Shown piece after piece: positions 12,237 through 23,594 of a stretch of DNA of 64,000 nt; within the stretch, counting starts at the first letter, position 1; each line of letters begins with the position of its first letter. Origin of the DNA: Hymenopus coronatus (taxonomy: Eukaryota > Arthropoda > Insecta > Mantodea > Hymenopodidae); contig CM060899.1 of assembly GCA_030762935.1 (NCBI GenBank), positions 11,199,001-11,263,000 on the forward strand. Direction: 5' to 3'. The notes beneath the pieces are model-generated. The model searched no databases. It saw only the letters and a program-made list of their open reading frames with translations, and was not told where the DNA came from. Position numbers and translations under genes: made by a program.

Positions 12237-12524
12237 TGGGATTGTCTAAGGTTGTCCTAGGTATAATGACTGGTGAAAGTTCTTCTGTACTACAGGGTTA
12301 TCGTCTCATCAGTTTTTAAGTACAGAGCTATGTGTTACATGGTCACTGTGCAAGTGAATTGTTTCTCAACGTGAATAAGCTCCAGAAGAACTCCCAAAAG
12401 AAGAATTATGACTGTGTTCTGTAGGATGAGTAGATTTGGCGGCCATTAAGACTGTTTTTAATTGAATGTTCAATCCAGGCACTTTGCAGAAGAGATAGAC
12501 TTTGGTCCAGGTAAATTCCTTCCA

Positions 12525-13100
12525 TTCCTTGGAGGGGGGGGTGTTAATTTGAGCTATATGGCAATATTGTTAAATTAATATAACACTAATGCAATACCTT
12601 TATTCTTTTACAAGTGGCCACATTTTAATGTACATGTTTGTTAAAAACTTCTTCTTTTTTGGGAGGGGAGATTGTACTGGAGCTTCTTAGTTATGAATCT
12701 TTGTTCCGCTCTGGTACGATTAATAGCTCTTCTTAACTAATAGCTTTGACATGTGACGTCAGGTTTTTTGGAGCTTTAGGGAGTCAAGCGAGGGCAGTCA
12801 CTAAAGAGTGGGTGAAAAGGACAGCTGAAGGCTGGAGTCCAGATTTATTCCTATTAGTTAACTCTCTGTGAGTACTCGTTTGGTTTTTAACATTTCCAGT
12901 GCAACCAAAATTTTCTCGGTGTTGCCCCACACAGAGAATTTCTCAATTGACATTATTATTACTGTTATTATTGATCTGAAATTTTTATTTAGGAAAGGTT
13001 TTTTTTAAAATCTATTTACTGGGTAATATGTTATATCCATTTTACTCGAGTTTATTACTTATTAAACCTTGGAAGTTGAAATATAATTGTTTTGTTTAAT
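12525..13100 (+). repeat. Candidate Gypsy 3' LTR
   Basis: A purine-rich GGAGGGGGGGG (polypurine-tract-like) is followed by TGTTAATTTGAGC, an expected LTR start. A promoter-like stretch and T-rich downstream sequence follow. The right boundary is a guess because no second LTR copy is in the window. Confidence 0.3.
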
Positions 13101-13184
13101 GACCTATAAGGCCAGCTTTTCCCTTTGCTCAAACCTTGAGTAACCATCCACGTATGTACCTTGCGGTAAAATGGGGGCGGGAAC

Positions 13185-13570
13185 GGTGCAATCCAAAGAC
13201 TGTCACGAGGAAAGACACTCTGGTACACTAGATCCTAGCCCAATAACAAGCCTGAGAAGGGGGCAGTGTGACTATGTGCTGTATGTCATGGTGAAGAGGA
13301 TTAATGAGAACATCTGCTGCATCCAGAGACTGTCATGAGAAAAGAGGTTGTGATCTACTTAGCTCCTAGCCTAGTGGTGAAGACATCTATTATATTCAGA
13401 GGCCGTCAGGAGGGATGAGGCTGTGATACAGCAATCTATTTGCTGTGCCTCATGGTGAAGAGGATTAATGACACCATCAACTGCATCCAGAGGCTGCCCT
13501 GAGGGAAGAGGCTGTGATACACCTAGATCCTAGCCCACCAACAGTCCTGAGGAGGGAGAAGTGTAACTGC
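13185..13570. repeat. Minisatellite, about 164-bp unit
   Basis: The landmarks CTAGATCCTAGCCC (near 13229, 13355 variant, 13520) and ATGGTGAAGAGGATTAATGA (13290, 13454) recur in the same order at about 164 bp, with ATCCAGAG(A/G)CTG(T/C)C between them. There are roughly two and a third copies, one partly rearranged. Confidence 0.6.
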
Positions 13571-14814
13571 AACCTCCAAATACATGTGCAGGTCATTCTT
13601 TTCTTGTCATGCTGAGTTGTGGCAAATATACTTAAAAGTGCTTACATTTATAGTTGCACCACTGATGGAGAGATGAAACAAGTACATGGGCAGTTGCTTT
13701 TCATATAGGTACCCCACATTATTGCACATATTTTGCTTCATATTCAGGGCTATAAAAGCAAGGCAGTCAGGCATGTAGGAAGTCAATTGTAACAGAAAGC
13801 TTTGATAATATGGTTGGATTAGAGGGAGACAAAGCAGTTGACAAGTGGCTGAAATAACATCAAAGTAAAGAGATATAAAATTGTTATTACTTTTTGAAAT
13901 AAAGACTTTAGTTATATTAAATTTTGTTAATATGGTACACAACTTGGAGAAGGAATTGTGCTACAATGATTATATTTGGAGATCAGGTTCAAGACTTACA
14001 TTAACAAGGAATATGAACAAGAAGTTGAAATTATGGAGAAGTGAGGAGTAGTACACCGTGATCTAAAAGTCTTACCTTATTGATTCTGTTGAAGAGGAAC
14101 TCCCATCCACCCAGTCCTGTAACACAATTAGGTACATTAAAATGTTTAAAGATAGAATTAAATGGTCAAATGTTTGTCTATTTAACTGGAAGAGATGGAT
14201 TTGTGACAAGACTGCATGGATTATTATAAAAAGGTTATTTAACACTTTCAGTATAACTAGACATAATAGTAAAATGTAAGTTATAACAATGTTATTTAAA
14301 TATTTCTTTTCCAGACAAGTGTCTGAGTAAAAATTTTAATGAACATGTTTTATTTCAAAAAATTAAGATGTTTTGCATAAATTATTTGTAATTGAAAAAG
14401 ATGGTCCACTCAAATTGAAAGTTTCCATCGCAACATGACTGGAATAATCAGAAGTTGTCATGGAGAGAATTGTTTGTTAAAACTCCAAAAGTGAACAATG
14501 TTTACCACTTTACAAAACATTATTCAAAGATGAGGAAACCAGTAGCTGCAATAATGGCTTTATAACAATAGATATACTATAATATCCTAAAATGTTAAAA
14601 GCTTAAACTACAAGGAAAATTACACTTCTGCTGAACTATGTTTAGTATAACTTACAACTAATGAAGGTATATGCAGGCATTTGTTTTCACTTATGAAAAA
14701 ACATATTCTCTTTGGGTTCATTTTGTAGCTTTCCATTATGCACTCTTGGAATCTTTTAAGAGTTTAGTGAATGCCATTGTATTTCAAATAGAAAGTTTTA
14801 AAAGATTAATAAAA
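13571..14814. other. Non-coding, no gene seen
   Basis: AT-rich, with only short chance frames and no recognised repeat. It would lie within the same intron as the elements to its left if the zinc-finger gene model holds. Confidence 0.35.
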
Positions 14815-14960
14815 GTAAGCCCACCTCTGTAGTAGGGTGGTAGCATGTCAGCCTCATATTCAAGAGGCCCAAGTTTGAATCTTGGTTAGAATGAGTGACC
14901 TGAGTAAGGATTTTACTGGGGTTTTCACTTATCCTGACATGAAGTCAGGTTAATGCCTTT
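14815..14960 (+). mobile_element. tRNA-derived SINE fragment
   Basis: An A-box-like TAGGGTGGTAGCATGTC and a B-box-like AAGTTTGAATCTTGG stand about 35 bp apart, as in a tRNA-derived SINE head. A short non-tRNA tail follows. No duplication was identified. Confidence 0.5.
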
Positions 14961-15681
14961 TACACTTAATCCAAGTTCTTTATATAGAAATACATACAGC
15001 AGTGAACACTAACTGAAGTGAAAACTACTTTTAACTCAATTTTGACACTGGAGAAGAAAACCAGTGACATAGTGCAGCACCATATATAAGAAAACACTAT
15101 ACAAAACTTCTCATTGATGCTGAAATTCCATGCCTTTGTTTTATAAACCTGTACAACAACCATGTACATGACAGGCAAAGCTAATATCTCTCCTTGTTTC
15201 AGTAGCAGATTGTTAATAAAACTTCAAGTCTGCAAAGATGAAGAATGAAATGTATAAAGCAAATTATTATATGAACCTTAGCTCTACATAGGTGAGAGTC
15301 TGTTATTTTGTTTTTCTAAAAAAAAATAAGGAAAAATATGAAAAAGGCTTTAATATTCTTTCAGATTATGTAACAAGCCAGCTTACCAATAGCAAGTTGT
15401 TCCTGATCATATATTCTTGTATAACACTATTGGTATCAGCTTGCTTGATCCCCATTTGCTGCCATTACACTAAACTCAGAATTAAATTGACAGTATGTAA
15501 TGACTGTCATTAGCTTTCTATTTGCTCGAATTATCAGGTATTCCAAGGTGTAAGTTAAACATTTGAAATATAACATCCAGAATATTTTTAGCAGACTAAG
15601 CTAAACTGTAGTCTGTAATCCATTGGGTCTGACACAGTAATCAAAAATGTAGTTTATTATTTGTTTACTAGCAAAACTAAC

Positions 15682-16155
15682 CTTAGTTCTATCAAAACAT
15701 GGAGCGTCTGTAGTTGTTTCCAGCCACCAGAGTTCTTCTTTGATTTCTATCTTGGTGCCCAGGTCAGACTTTTTGTTGCAAGGAGTAACTGTCACAGCAG
15801 GAACTTCAGAAAAAAACTGCACCTTGTTTTGTGAGCAAAGCTCCAAGTCAAAACATGCTTCATTCATTTCTGTTTTGGTTTCCATTTCAAAGTTATTGTG
15901 ACATTTTTTGAGCTTCTTTATAGGATTCTCAGTAAAATGTTGCCAATCATTTTGTGGACTAAGGTCTGAATCTAAAAATTCTTCTTTGATTTCTGTTTTG
16001 CACACTTTGTTGCATACATTAGCATCACTGTTGAACTTTGATGTAACATCTTTTGAGAAACTTTCACTCTCGGTTTGTAGAATTTCTTCTGAGAAAGAAA
16101 CTTCTTCTAATAATAACTGTTTTGATATCCATTTCACATCAGCTTTACTTGACAA
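15682..16155 (-). CDS. Acidic 'IKEE' exon of a zinc-finger-type gene
   Basis: A minus-strand open frame with three spaced copies of an acidic motif (KTEIKEEFLDSDL, TKTEMNEACFDLEL, TKIEIKEELWWLE). Such motifs are typical of the N-terminal exons of arthropod C2H2 zinc-finger proteins. A donor-like AAG/GTTAGT closes the exon at 15682. No in-frame ATG opens it; a TGA lies just upstream, so the true exon start is probably internal (for example after CAAAACAG) and the start codon lies further right. The donor is phase 0 while the zinc-finger exon at 572 needs another phase, so the two cannot join directly without an intermediate exon. Alternatively it is an isolated pseudo-exon. Confidence 0.45.
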
Positions 16156-16615
16156 GAGTCTTCATAAATTTGAGTACCAAGTCTGTGGGTAGGGGGGGGG
16201 GGAATCATTAATTGAATTAAATATCAATAACTTGAAGTGACGAGCAAGGAAAATCACAGTCAGTTATTCTACTAATTATGATAATCAGAGACTGTGGCAC
16301 TGAAAGTTGCCACATACAGTTGTAGAAGAAATAAAATATTTATACAGCATATTTATTTGGTTGGCTGATCAAAAGATAAAGCTGAAATGTATAAAAAGTG
16401 CAGCAATAACTTAGAATGCTGACATTTCCAACAAGATGGTTCACATGGCAAGTGTTGCTATACAACATTCTGTATTGTTCTTTGTGAACATGCCGTAACA
16501 GCCTTTTCAGCTGGAACAAAATTCAAGTACTATTAAATGCTTATACATCCCACAATGTTGTTAGAAAGGTCATTAAAAACTGTCCACAAATATAGCTTCG
16601 TCAATGATCTTACCA

Positions 16616-17550
16616 ACTTCTGAACTCTAAATACCCTAGAGAAAATTAGATATAACAAAAAAGAAATAAAAATTGATCAAAAACCAGTCACATGAACTTT
16701 TCCAGGCATTGTTAAATGTGCAATAGTATTTCTTTTCATAAGTTTGAGCTTTGTTGCTATAACTGTTAGATAATTAATTCCAGGTACAGCAGAGGATCCA
16801 TGTTTCAATCCTACATATGAAATTACATTTTTTGTGTCAGATTCAAGTTTGAATATGACAAAGTTCTTAGATGATATTCTTCTAGGGTTTTCCCAGAGAT
16901 TCCCAATGAAAAGCTGTTACTAAAAGTAGGAAAGACTTACAATATCTCACTCAGAAACTATTCTTGTTTGGTTTTTCCCACACAATACTCAATGCCAAGC
17001 CAATACTGAGAGTAGTAAAGGCTGTCCAAATGTTATACTACCCCACACTTAGATGTTATTCTTGTAGGTTTCCCCCAATATACTTGGTGTAAAGCCATTA
17101 TTGAGAGTAGGAAAGGCTTTCCAAGTGCTACATTACCTTACACTCAGACGTTACTCTTGTAGGTTTTCCACAAGATATTTGGTGTAAAGCCATTACTGAA
17201 AGTAGGAAAGGCTTTCCAAGTGTTACATTACCTTACACTCAGACGTTACTCTTGTAGGTTTTCCACAAGATACTCAGTGAAAAGCCATTACTGAAGGTTG
17301 GAAGGGCTTTCCAAGTGTTATATTAATTCACATTAAGATGTTATTTTTGTAAGTTTCTACCACAAGATACTCAGTGAAAAGCCATTACTGAAACTAGCAA
17401 AGGTTTCCAAGTGTTATATTAGCTCACTTACCTACTTCTGAACTCTGAATTTCTAGAGGAAATTAGATATAACAGTAAAGAAGTAAGAAATTAGCACATG
17501 AACTTTTCCAGGCATTGTTAAATGTGCAATAGTATATCTTTTCATTTCTA
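16616..17550. repeat. 94-bp minisatellite between 120-bp direct repeats
   Basis: About six units of 94-96 bp lie between 16860 and 17430, each with CA(C/T)T(C/T)AGA(C/T)GTTA, TTGTAGGTTT, AAAGCCATTACTGA and GGCTTTCCAAGTG. The two middle units are the most alike. The array is flanked by two copies of a 115-130-bp sequence (16616-16745 and 17436-17550) that share CTTCTGAACTCT, AGAAAATTAGATATAAC, ACATGAACTTTTCCAGGCA and TTGTTAAATGTGCAATAG. Confidence 0.8.
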
Positions 17551-17639
17551 CTTGCGATGAACTAGCCATTACAATAAACAACTTACAACTACGACCACTG
17601 CTAAAGTCCTCAACTCAAAGACCCCAAACTGCAAATAAT

Positions 17640-19720
17640 TACTGGATTGTAAGTCAGATTGAATGGGTATAGATTCAGCAAGAATATCTCTGATAAGAAT
17701 CATGGTGCCCCCATAAGCAGGTACTCCATCTGCTGGCAATATATCACACCGGACAGAAGAGTACTGATGATAAGGTTCTCTTGGGGATGGGGCTAGGTCT
17801 CTTGCAAGCCTGCGACCAAAGGCTGATGCTGATGGAGCAACAGGTCAATCTCCTGGTCGACGTGGTCTAATTCTGCATATGTTCCACTGTAGGATAGCCA
17901 TGGTCTATGGTATGGGATAAGATTTAAATGGAAAGGCATTTCTGCATATTTGGCTGTGCTGGTTGGTGTAATTTATTCTTCTTGGCCAAGCTAAGACTTT
18001 TTTCAGAAGCAGGATGCTGCTGCTTATGCACTGGCCATCTGGCAGTGAGGGCAAAATCCTCCTGGTGCATCTCCTCCATGGGGGAGATCCCCTTACCAAT
18101 AGAGAACTTGGTTCTCGAACCGATTAGAGGTGCTGATTGTCAAAGAGGTTCTCTGCAGAGAAGGTACACCTCGCTTTCCCTTAGATGTTTTGGGAGGGGA
18201 CTGTGCATTCTCTTTTAGGAAGTCAGTCAGGATCTATTTTATCTTAAGGCTTTCGCTGATGCAGAATACTTGACGGTTACCCTGACTTACTGCCCGAGAT
18301 CAAAGATTTGGGTGACACTTTTTTAGGAAGAGGCTTTGCAAAGGTGGAAGAGGCAGATGATGATGCCGCCATATACATAGATGCTGTGGGCCTGGTTAGT
18401 GGTTTGGCTATGAGAGTCTTTTCTGCAACTGTGGCCCCGTTTATATCGCAAGCCAGCATTGCGATTTCCCGCTTAGGTACCGGCTTAGCTACAACCGAGC
18501 TGTAGGTACCAGACAGCGGGATGGAGGGCTGGCAGATTGGCAGGAGCTTATGGGCTTCCGAGGACACCTTCTCCCTGATATCGATCTCCTGGATTGCTCT
18601 CTCCTCTCCAAAACGAGGACAGTCATGGGAATTAAATAGATGTTATCTTCCACAGTTAACATAGCAGGGAGTTGATATGCAACCTTCATAGTGAGTGAAA
18701 TCTCCACAGTTGGCACATGTAGGTCGACCACTACAAAATTCATCAGTATGTCCAAAGCATTGACACTTGTAGCAGCGCAACGAGTTCAGTATGTATGGCC
18801 TTACTCGTAGGCTTCGTACCTGCCTAATACCTTGAGGGAGATCTACCTGATCAAAGGTAAGGAACAGGCTTGGGTAGGCACAAGTTCACCATTAACCTTC
18901 CACTGTACCTGATAAACAGGTAATGCCTTGTGCTGCAAGCTTCTCCTGATTCTCTTCATTGGACAAACCGTCCAATGTGTGGGTGGTGACAACCCCGAGT
19001 GATGAGTTCAAGTTCTTGTGCATAGCGACCTTCACAGGGTAATTGCCTAACTTGTTGCGCACAATAATTTTGCTACGGCTTAAACCAGTAGTGTGCCATT
19101 ACGGGAGTGAGTACAGGACTTCACTGTACCAGCTATCTCATCAACGCCTTTTTGGGTCGTAAATGGGCTAACCGATGTAAATCTCTTGGCTTCCTCTGTC
19201 CTATGTATTACCAAGTAGCAAGCACCACTGGACTCGACTATTTCTTTTCTGCACATTAAGCTGTTTTTTTTTTTTTTGCTGTTTATTTTTGGTTACCATA
19301 AAAGGTGGGCATCCCCAGTGGCCCCCACCCACCATGGAGCCCAACAAGGGGTCACCCCACTGGAGTGACAGGGCAACACAGGAGAGACAACTCATCCTGG
19401 AGTTCGGTATAACAATTAATGCTGGCCTATTGATTAGGGGTGGGTTAGTCCCTAGTCTCCTATTTAGGCGAAGCAGAAACCAAAGTGGTGATTTAGGTTG
19501 CACATCCTCCCCAATTACTGAAAAACAGTAGCCCAGGCTCAGGTATGCTACCCTTAAACAACCAAGATATTTCTTTCCACCGTCACAGGTCTCCACATGG
19601 CTGGGCATTTTGACCTACTGACTCCCTCACCACTCAGAAGTTGCTCACACAAGGGAGTCAAGGTTGGCTTGGGACCCCAAGTGTGCCAAACTCATTTCTG
19701 CTGTAGTAGGCCCCTGAGGG
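17640..19720 (-). mobile_element. I-group LINE copy C, 3' part missing
   Basis: Minus strand. The right end has the 5' UTR (CAGGGGCCTACTAC, GGGGTCCCAAG). ORF1 remains follow, with a CCHC region near 18640-18790 and the proline/serine-rich segment, and then the start of ORF2 (TGCAAGAGACC, GGTGTGATATATTG, ATGATTCTTATCAG). It ends inside the endonuclease. LINEs normally lose the 5' end, so loss of the 3' end implies a later deletion or rearrangement. Many frameshifts; no product. Confidence 0.8.
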
Positions 19721-20347
19721 GGGGGGGGGAGGAGAGAACATGGGATGGATTTTGCTTTTCACAGATATGTAATCCTAGGTTCTTTCCTTCTGGAACTTGG
19801 AGATATAAGAGGGACAGATATCAGGAACATAATCCGATTTATTGGGACTATCAGCTTTATTGAAGCCCAGTTTATAAGACACAAAGGATTTAGGAACTTA
19901 CATGCAAGGCCACACAGTTTTTGTCATCATTTGGCTTTCATTCTGTTTAGAAATGTTACTGTACTATTGGTTGCTTGGAGGTCGATAATCCCAATCACTT
20001 TTCAAGTTGCTTTCATCAAGGAACCAATATATTTATGATGCCAACCTACTCCAGAGAGTATAAATTAGAGTAAACTTTAAATACATGTAAAATTACACAA
20101 TACAATAGTAATCTATTTCTTGGCATTTGCCAAGATAAACATCTGGACTGAAAAAAACATGTACATAGCATCTGTAAAAAAGTAAGTAAAGGTAATACAT
20201 ACCTCATCAGTCTTTCTAAACATGTTGATATTACTCACTAAAAACTGTATAGTATTGAGGTATGGGCATTTGTATAGAGTCCCACCTGAAATGAAAATTC
20301 ATATTGCAAAAGATATATAAGAATAATGTACAAGTTAGCAAAGAAAT
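19721..20347. other. No gene recognised
   Basis: A G-rich run at about 19718 is followed by unremarkable AT-rich sequence. The longest open frames lack any family signature. Confidence 0.35.
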
Positions 20348-20360
20348 AAAGTTGTAAGGA

Positions 20361-20624
20361 CTACCTCTGTGGTCAGCAAGCTGATTTCTCACCCAGAGGT
20401 CATGGGTTCGATTCCCGACTGGGGCTGGGATTTTTCTTTAGCCAGAATTATTCACTATCTGCCACAGGGTCTGGAACAATATATGTGGCAGTGAATGTGT
20501 GTGTGCTGGAGGAAAATAAAATTATTTAAACCAACGTAAAAGAACCTACAGACAAGTTGTTTCAAGTGCAAAGCCCCCGATATGACCTTAGATGTTAAAG
20601 TGGGCTATATAAATAAAAAAAAAA
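20361..20624 (+). mobile_element. tRNA-derived SINE with 13-bp TSD
   Basis: The head has a tRNA-like A-box region (CCTCTGTGGTCAGCAAGCTG) and a clear B box (GGGTTCGATTCCC). The body contains TCTGGAACAATATATG, GTAAAAGAACCTACAG and GGGCTATATAAATA, ending in oligo-A. The flanks repeat AAAGTTGTAAGGA (20348-20360 and 20625-20637), a clean target-site duplication. Confidence 0.85.
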
Positions 20625-20639
20625 AAAGTTGTAAGGAAA

Positions 20640-22009
20640 TATTTAAAGAAAGTAAATTGTTCATTGCCTCTTTATATTTTTATGGAGTATTACTACTTGC
20701 TTACTCAAAATTGATTTCATATGCCAGTAATGAGGAAATTTACCAGCATGACACCAGACAGAAAAAAATATGTCTATATAAAATTAGCTTAAATACAAAA
20801 TCAATAGAAAAAGGTCCATATATTGCTGAGGCCTATTATTACAACAAACTATGTAAATGCCTAAAAATGTGTACAGGAATTGTATTTAAAAATAAACTAA
20901 GAGGATATTTAATTAAAAAGTTTATACAATATAAATGAATTATAAAATGCATGACTAACAAGATATCTATAAATTGTGAATAATGCATTTTAATAACTTT
21001 ATAAATAAGTGTAACCTTTGTAAATTGATATGAACTGTGTAATCTGATAAATGGAGTCAGTAAACTAATGTTACTATTTGCTTTATTTAACAGTGTTCAC
21101 AATTAGTTATAAACATGGCTACAGTAAAGAATGCTATATACCAACCACCAGCAAGAAATATAAATAAGTAGTTGGCCTACCATTATCTGTCCATCCTTAC
21201 TTCGCCAGCGATATAAACAAATCAGAATGTATTCTTCCGCAAATACACATAGTGCTAAGCTGGTTCATTTGTGGTGCAATTGTAAACTGCATACCTACAT
21301 TTGGTAGGAAAAGAAATAGCTACCTACTTTCATTGTTCACAGATGATTAATTCTATTAAATGTAAAATTCTCCTGTAAAACCATAAAATGCAGGCATGCA
21401 ATTTGAAAGTTTGTTGACATATTCATATGTACATCACTCCAAAACTGTTACAATTTGTGCAGATTATTATATATTAGTTTCTTCTAAGATAAGAGTGCAT
21501 TTCTTTCTTATTAATATATAGTTTATGTTCACTTTGATGAATAGCCAGCAAAGTATCTAAGATTTTGGTTGACATTCAGTATATGAATGTTTCTTGGGTT
21601 ACTGAAGTCACACTTGCTAAAAGACGATAGTACCTCTTGCACACCATTACCGATGATATAAAATTCATTGGTCATTGGCAACATGAATTATTTTAACCAT
21701 GAGCCACTACTGCCCACAACAAAAAGTGTAATAATGCTATTTCTGTAAATGTTTATTTTAATTAACGAAGTAGAAAGAAAAATAATTTTTCATGGAAATA
21801 GTATCCAAAAGCTAAAAAAAAGCAAACAATAATGGGTGTTGAGAAGGTGATGTGACTGTAGCACATGCATTTTTATATATTATCTCTGAGTTCACCCATG
21901 CTGATTGTTTTAATTACTTCCATTTCAAACACAAGCACATTTATACGAACTTCACTATTATGAACATTATGCACGGAAATCTCTGACTAGCTCAAACGTT
22001 AATCTCGGT
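20640..22009. other. Non-coding, no gene seen
   Basis: Mostly A/T. A 118-codon open frame at 20582-20938 overlaps the SINE end and has Lys/Ile-rich low-complexity composition without a recognised motif. Confidence 0.35.
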
Positions 22010-22261
22010 GTGTATGCGTTTCACTTTTTCACCTCATTTTATATTGCGCAATGGTCAGCTACGACCCCAAGCATTACACTGAACATATTTTCACCGCGAA
22101 AGCTATTCATAAAAATAGAGTCGTGTAGATACGATGTGAAGAGGTCGTTCGTCACTTATGTCGTACTGTCGTCTAATTTTACTCTTCAATCACATCCACA
22201 TGTTTTCCACATTTTGTGTGTGGATGGAATCGTCCTCAGGGCGTCCTCGTGAATTAATACG

Positions 22262-22358
<97 letters not shown>

Positions 22359-23116
22359 CGCTTTTGTATGTTTTCTACAATGGTTCCAGGGTTGCTGACC
22401 TGTCTGGTACTTCCACAAGAAAGCATTTCCCGGTGCCCCTCTCTATGACGCGGAATACCCAATGGCCCTCACGCCACATTCCTCTGTGGTATTTGCAGTG
22501 AAAAAACTTTGTCTCATCAATCTCCATGGTTATAGGTTCATTATTGTCATCCAGACCACCAATGTTGTCTTGATGCTCTTCCAACCACTGCTCTGCCTCT
22601 TTGTGCATGAAGTTATACCAATCCACTGTAGTGTGCTTATTCGCCACCCTCATCTTATATTGCGCTTCTTCAAATGCCCAGGAATAAATAATGAAAATCA
22701 CCTGCTCTAGCATGAGCTTGCATGGAGAAGAATGACCCATCCTGGATAGACTTCCTTCTGTGGCAAGAATAACATTTTCCATCAATGCTGCCATTGTTAT
22801 CCAGCGCATATGGCTCCTGGTAGTTCTCACACACCTTGCTGTTAGACATTAATCTTCTCAGTGCCAACCATTGCAGTATTTCCATTATCCCATCAATTCT
22901 GTGGGACAGAATAGGCATGGACCACACCTCTCCAAGAACTGCCTCCCGATCAAGAATATCACCTTCATCGAAATTGACAAGTTCCTTTGAGCCATTATCA
23001 AAGAGAAAAAATTTTGGTTTACACAACTCAAAATAACTTATAAGAATCAGAATATTTGGAGAAGTATTGTTTAAGGTTAAGGTGCTCTGACTGCTAAGGT
23101 TGTGATTGGCTTTCAT
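22010..23116 (-). pseudogene. Merlin-type (ISXO2-like DDE) transposase
   Basis: Read leftward: an N-terminal block (FDEGDILDREAVLGEVWSMP, LQWLALRRLM), a Cys-containing block (KVCENYQEPYALDNNGSIDG, RKSIQDGSFFS), an LEQVIFIIYSWAFE helix, then NIGGLDDNNEPITMEIDETK with the first catalytic Asp (EIDETK), RGMWREGHWVF and ERGTGKCFLVEVPDRSA. After a (CA)n tract the C-terminal block resumes in shifted frames (PEDDSIHTQNVENMWM and a FRGEN tail). These are hallmarks of eukaryotic ISXO2-like/Merlin transposases. Several frameshifts exist, and the segment that should contain the second Asp (a DGWxxY region) is missing where the microsatellite sits. It cannot be active. Confidence 0.75.
22263..22355. repeat. 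(TG)n microsatellite, about 46 units
   Basis: An almost pure TG tract inside the Merlin pseudogene, (CA)n on the coding strand. The Cys/Val and Thr/His open frames across it are artefacts. Confidence 0.98.
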
Positions 23117-23594
23117 CCTTGGACACCCCCCAGGGGCCTACTACGGTAGGTACGGGTTAGGCGCACCCGGGGTCCCGAGCCACCTTGACTCCCTCTGTGG
23201 GCAACCTCAGAGTGGTGAGGGAGTCAGTAGGTCAAAATGCCCACCCACGTGTAGGCCGTGCGTGGAGACCCGTGTCGGTGAAAATGAATATCCTGGTTGG
23301 TTGAGGGTTGCGTACCTGAGCCTGGGCTTCTGTCTTTCAGTAACTGGGGAGGGTGCGCAGCCTAATACACCGCTTTGGTTTCTGATTTGCCTAAACGGGA
23401 GGCTAGGGACTAACCCACCCCTAGTCAATCGGCCAGGACTAGGTATTACACCGAACTCCAGGGTGAGTGGGACGGCGAGCCCGCTATATCCCCTCTATAT
23501 CCCCTGTGTAGCCCTGTCACCCCAGTGGGGTGACCCCTCTTGGGCTCCGTGGTGGGTGGGGAGCACTGGGGGACGAATTTATACCATTTTTTCT

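Noticed and set aside
572..15682. Direct splicing of the acidic exon to the zinc-finger exon
   Set aside because: Phase 0 donor joined to the acceptor at 572 gives a stop within five codons; an additional exon would be needed.
1640..19720. LINE copies A and C as one split element
   Set aside because: They overlap in the endonuclease region and are separated by many other insertions, so they are independent copies.
22158..22501. Cys/Val-rich and Thr/His-rich open frames
   Set aside because: Translation of the (TG)n microsatellite, not proteins.
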